From RPQJ01 sp963732415 (GTDB taxonomy: Bacteria; Pseudomonadota; Gammaproteobacteria; Steroidobacterales; Steroidobacteraceae), in NCBI GenBank assembly GCA_963732415.1, contig CAVSZK010000008.1, positions 113,953 through 177,952 on the forward strand: a DNA stretch of 64,000 nucleotides, written 5' to 3'. How positions within the stretch are numbered: position 1 is the first letter of the stretch; each line of letters starts with the position of its first letter. The notes under the pieces are model-generated. The model was given only the letters and a program-made list of their open reading frames with translations. It was not told where the DNA came from and made no database searches. Shown here one piece after another: positions 61,627-64,000 of the stretch. Made by a program: the position numbers and the translations under genes.

Positions 61627-62808
61627 ATGGAATGCAATGTTGCGGTGCGGAAGCTGCTCGTATGGCACGCAGGCGTATCATGGACTTCCGTCGCTGGCAC
61701 GGATCGGCACATGGCGACGGAATTGTCGCGCTATGCAGATGTCCTATGGGTTGATCCGCCGGTAAGCCTCATCACGCCTTCTCGCTTTATAGGCGACCGT
61801 TCCCGCCATCCTTGGCCCGTGCTTCGTGAACTGATGCCAGGAATGGTTCGACTCACGCCAAAGGCAACGCCGTTCCATAGTCGTGCACCTATTCGAGCGA
61901 TTACTTGGGCGCTCGTGCGGTGGCAAGCGCGCTGGGCACTGCGCCAAATTGGCAGGCAACCGTATGCAGTCATAGCATCCAACTTCGATGCGGTCATGCA
62001 TGGATATGAAAAGCATGTTACCAAGGTGCTTTACGGAACCGATGATTTCGTTGCGGGGGCCTCCCTAATGGGTCTGGATCCGGATCGTGTCGTGCAGGAG
62101 GAGCGGGAAAGTCTCAAGCGATCCGACGTGGCGATCGTAGTGTCAGAGAACCTTGCTGAGCGCTGGCAGAAGCACGGCTTTGAGGGCCCAATCGAAGTCG
62201 TACCGAACGGCGTGAATTGCGCCGTCTATCGAGAGTGCAGTTCAAACCGGGGGACCGCGGTCGATGTGGATCTTCCTAGGCCGATTGTAGGCCTGATCGG
62301 GCAGCTCTCGAACCGAATCGACATTGAAATACTACTCGCGATATCCCGCGGGCCATGCTCGCTTCTCCTTGTTGGGCCGTTGGATCCAGACTGGGAGAGT
62401 ATTCGATTCGCTGAACTTGTCTCGCGACCCAATGTGCGTTGGGTGGGGTCTGTACCGTTTGAAGAGTTGCCCCGATACCTCAAGAGTGTCGATGTTGGGA
62501 TCACTCCGTACGCGGATACAGCATTCAATCGCGCTTCGTTCCCGTTGAAGACGCTTGAGTATCTGGCGGCAGGGAAGCCTGTAGTATCGACCGATCTGCC
62601 GGCGGTCAGGTGGCTAGCGACCGATCTAATCAAGGTCGCAGGCACTGCTGAATTTGGTGGAGTCGTACATTCGATATCAGCAGTGGATCAGACATTGGAG
62701 GTCGTTGAGCGAAGACAAGCGTTTGCAGAACGCCACTCCTGGACGGCTCGGGCCGCTCAGTTCGCCAAGTTGATCGGCCTCGCAGAACCGGAGGATGGGT
62801 GCGAGTAA
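61627..62808 (+). CDS. Glycosyltransferase family 4-like
   Basis: A 393-residue GT-B glycosyltransferase. The C-terminal half has the donor-binding pattern: PIEVVPNGVNCAVYRE, VGLIGQLSNRIDIEILL, VRWVGSVPFEELPRYLKSVDVGITPY and FPLKTLEYLAAGKPVVSTDL. Its ATG follows the previous stop without a gap (TAG ATG), and it overlaps the next gene by 10 nt, so the cluster is one operon. Confidence 0.85.
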   Translation: MECNVAVRKLLVWHAGVSWTSVAGTDRHMATELSRYADVLWVDPPVSLITPSRFIGDRSRHPWPVLRELMPGMVRLTPKATPFHSRAPIRAITWALVRWQARWALRQIGRQPYAVIASNFDAVMHGYEKHVTKVLYGTDDFVAGASLMGLDPDRVVQEERESLKRSDVAIVVSENLAERWQKHGFEGPIEVVPNGVNCAVYRECSSNRGTAVDVDLPRPIVGLIGQLSNRIDIEILLAISRGPCSLLLVGPLDPDWESIRFAELVSRPNVRWVGSVPFEELPRYLKSVDVGITPYADTAFNRASFPLKTLEYLAAGKPVVSTDLPAVRWLATDLIKVAGTAEFGGVVHSISAVDQTLEVVERRQAFAERHSWTARAAQFAKLIGLAEPEDGCE

Positions 62809-64000
62809 TCGTCTACGCTCACTCAATGGAGATTGGCGGGTCGCAGCTAAACGCAATCGACATTGGTGCGGCCGTTCAGCGAAGTGGTCATGAGGTCATT
62901 CTGGTAGGTGAGCCGGGGCCACTTCAGGCGCGCGCCGCCGCCCTAGGGTTAGAGCAGGTTGTAATAGAGCAAAGACGACGCAGGCCATCCGTGAGCGTTG
63001 TTCGTATGCTTCGTCAACTTGTAAGTACGCGAAAAGTGGACGTCGTGCATGGTTACGAGTGGCCGCCTGCGATGGAGGCGTGGCTTGCAACTGGACTTGG
63101 CGGTGCGGCCGTTCCGTTCGCGACTATTATGTCCGGTGATGTGGCGCCTTTCGTGCCTCACAGACTAAGTTTGGTCGTCGGCACACGGCAGTTGCGGGAG
63201 CGCTGTGTGGCACGCGGATATAGCCATGTCGGCTTGATTGAACCGCCGGTCGACGTAGTCGAGAATTCGCCAGCCTTCGATGGCGCGGATTACCGCATGG
63301 CCTCTGGATTCAATTCTGACGACCTGCTTGTGGTGGTCGTTTGTAGGCTTGCGCATGAATTGAAATTGGAGGGATTGATCAGCGCCTGTCGCACAGTCGG
63401 AGGTTTGGCGTCGGATGGTTACAAGATTCGGCTTCTAATTGTAGGTGATGGGCCAGCCCGGGCAGAAGTTGAGGCGGCCGCGGCGACGGCAAATGCAATC
63501 GCGAAGCGCACAGTGGTAGTGCTGGCTGGGGAAGCAGGAGACCCGCGAGCCGCGTATGCATGTGCCGATATCGTTCTCGGAATGGGTGGGTCGGCGCTCC
63601 GCGGAATGGCGTTTGGCAAACCGCTGATCGTGCAGGGCGAGAAAGGATTTTGGCGGCGTTGCGACGAGACCACCGTGGCACAATTTCTTCAATTCGGCTG
63701 GTACGGGCTGGGGGAAGGCGGAGATGGCAGCGCATGCCTGCGAAACGAACTGCTTCCTTTAGCTGTCGATGCGGGTCTGAGACGCAGGGTTGGAGAATTT
63801 TCACGTCGACTGATCGTTGAGCGCTTTAGCCTCTCGAAGGCTGCATACGCTCAGATCGAGTACTATGAAAACGCCATAGAAGCATTTCGCAGGCCAGTAA
63901 TTCGGGATGTCGCTAGGTCGTTATTTGGGCTTCTGGCATACAAAATGGATCGCCGTTTGCAGCAAGCCCGAGGGATGGCGGCCCGAGACGATTTTAATAC
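62799..64000 (+). CDS. Glycosyltransferase family 4-like, truncated by the window edge
   Basis: At least 400 residues, open to the right edge. The GTG at 62799 has GGAGGA just upstream; an ATG at 62826 is the alternative. Features include IVYAHSMEIGGSQLNAIDIG at the start (the glycine-rich acceptor loop), DVVHGYEWPPAMEAWLA, VVVCRLAHELKLEGLI, LLIVGDGPARAEVE and ADIVLGMGGSALRGMAFGKP, the usual order of GT4 motifs. The 10-nt overlap with the preceding glycosyltransferase implies coupling. Confidence 0.82.
   Translation, partial: MRVIVYAHSMEIGGSQLNAIDIGAAVQRSGHEVILVGEPGPLQARAAALGLEQVVIEQRRRRPSVSVVRMLRQLVSTRKVDVVHGYEWPPAMEAWLATGLGGAAVPFATIMSGDVAPFVPHRLSLVVGTRQLRERCVARGYSHVGLIEPPVDVVENSPAFDGADYRMASGFNSDDLLVVVVCRLAHELKLEGLISACRTVGGLASDGYKIRLLIVGDGPARAEVEAAAATANAIAKRTVVVLAGEAGDPRAAYACADIVLGMGGSALRGMAFGKPLIVQGEKGFWRRCDETTVAQFLQFGWYGLGEGGDGSACLRNELLPLAVDAGLRRRVGEFSRRLIVERFSLSKAAYAQIEYYENAIEAFRRPVIRDVARSLFGLLAYKMDRRLQQARGMAARDDFN

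Overview
The window looks like a chromosomal segment of a high-GC gammaproteobacterium. The evidence is gene content and order: rhlB divergent from trxA-rho, and a long same-strand series dsbD, tlpA-like, aroQ, accB, accC, (gap), prmA, DUF3426, dusB, fis, purH, purD, an order I know from Pseudomonas and relatives. PlsB, ArfB and a CIRCE-controlled groESL fit too. Genus cannot be read from the sequence; a Xanthomonadales- or Steroidobacterales-like lineage is a guess. No rRNA, tRNA or CRISPR array was seen.

Layout. 0-6.6 kb: plsB, arfB, an MscS channel, a YdcH-like protein, a DUF3301 protein, cysQ and a YrfG-like nucleotidase. 6.6-11.2 kb: rhlB, trxA, rho and a DMT transporter. 11.2-18 kb: the minus-strand purD/purH/fis/dusB/DUF3426/prmA block. 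18-22.4 kb: an accessory island sitting exactly between prmA and accC. It holds a small membrane protein, an exported beta-propeller protein with a haem c motif, and an HTH-nucleotidyltransferase gene pair embedded in an array of hairpin repeats (here called R2). 22.4-28 kb: accC, accB, aroQ, a TlpA-like protein and a DsbD with a duplicated N-terminal domain. 28-34 kb: groESL, then a patch of small accessory genes (RAYT transposase, VapBC, ArsC) dotted with copies of a ~30-bp palindromic repeat (here called R1). 34-36 kb: rarD and a lipoprotein.

36-64 kb is an exopolysaccharide/surface locus. It begins with a Wzz-like chain-length protein, a BY-kinase-type ATPase and an ExeA-like ATPase of the XrtA-associated type. 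Two divergent giant exported proteins follow, 2465 and 2812 residues. One combines Ig-like, galactose-oxidase-like, LamG, beta-propeller and di-haem cytochrome domains. The other combines a deacetylase-like region, SbsA-type Ig, DUF4082, dimethylformamidase-like, eight PASTA and FN3 domains. Both contain long, nearly perfect internal DNA repeats. After an LhgO-like oxidase come a flippase, a GT2 glycosyltransferase, an O-antigen polymerase-like protein and two GT4 glycosyltransferases, the last cut by the window edge. The last 6 kb is visibly poorer in G+C than the rest, suggesting a transferred sugar-assembly cassette.

The strongest candidates for something under-described are: (1) the R1 repeats and the RAYT gene they flank, including a REPIN-like pair between purH and purD; (2) the R2 hairpins, with a conserved loop and covarying arms, which flank the HTH-nucleotidyltransferase pair with 92-bp direct repeats; (3) the two giant surface proteins.
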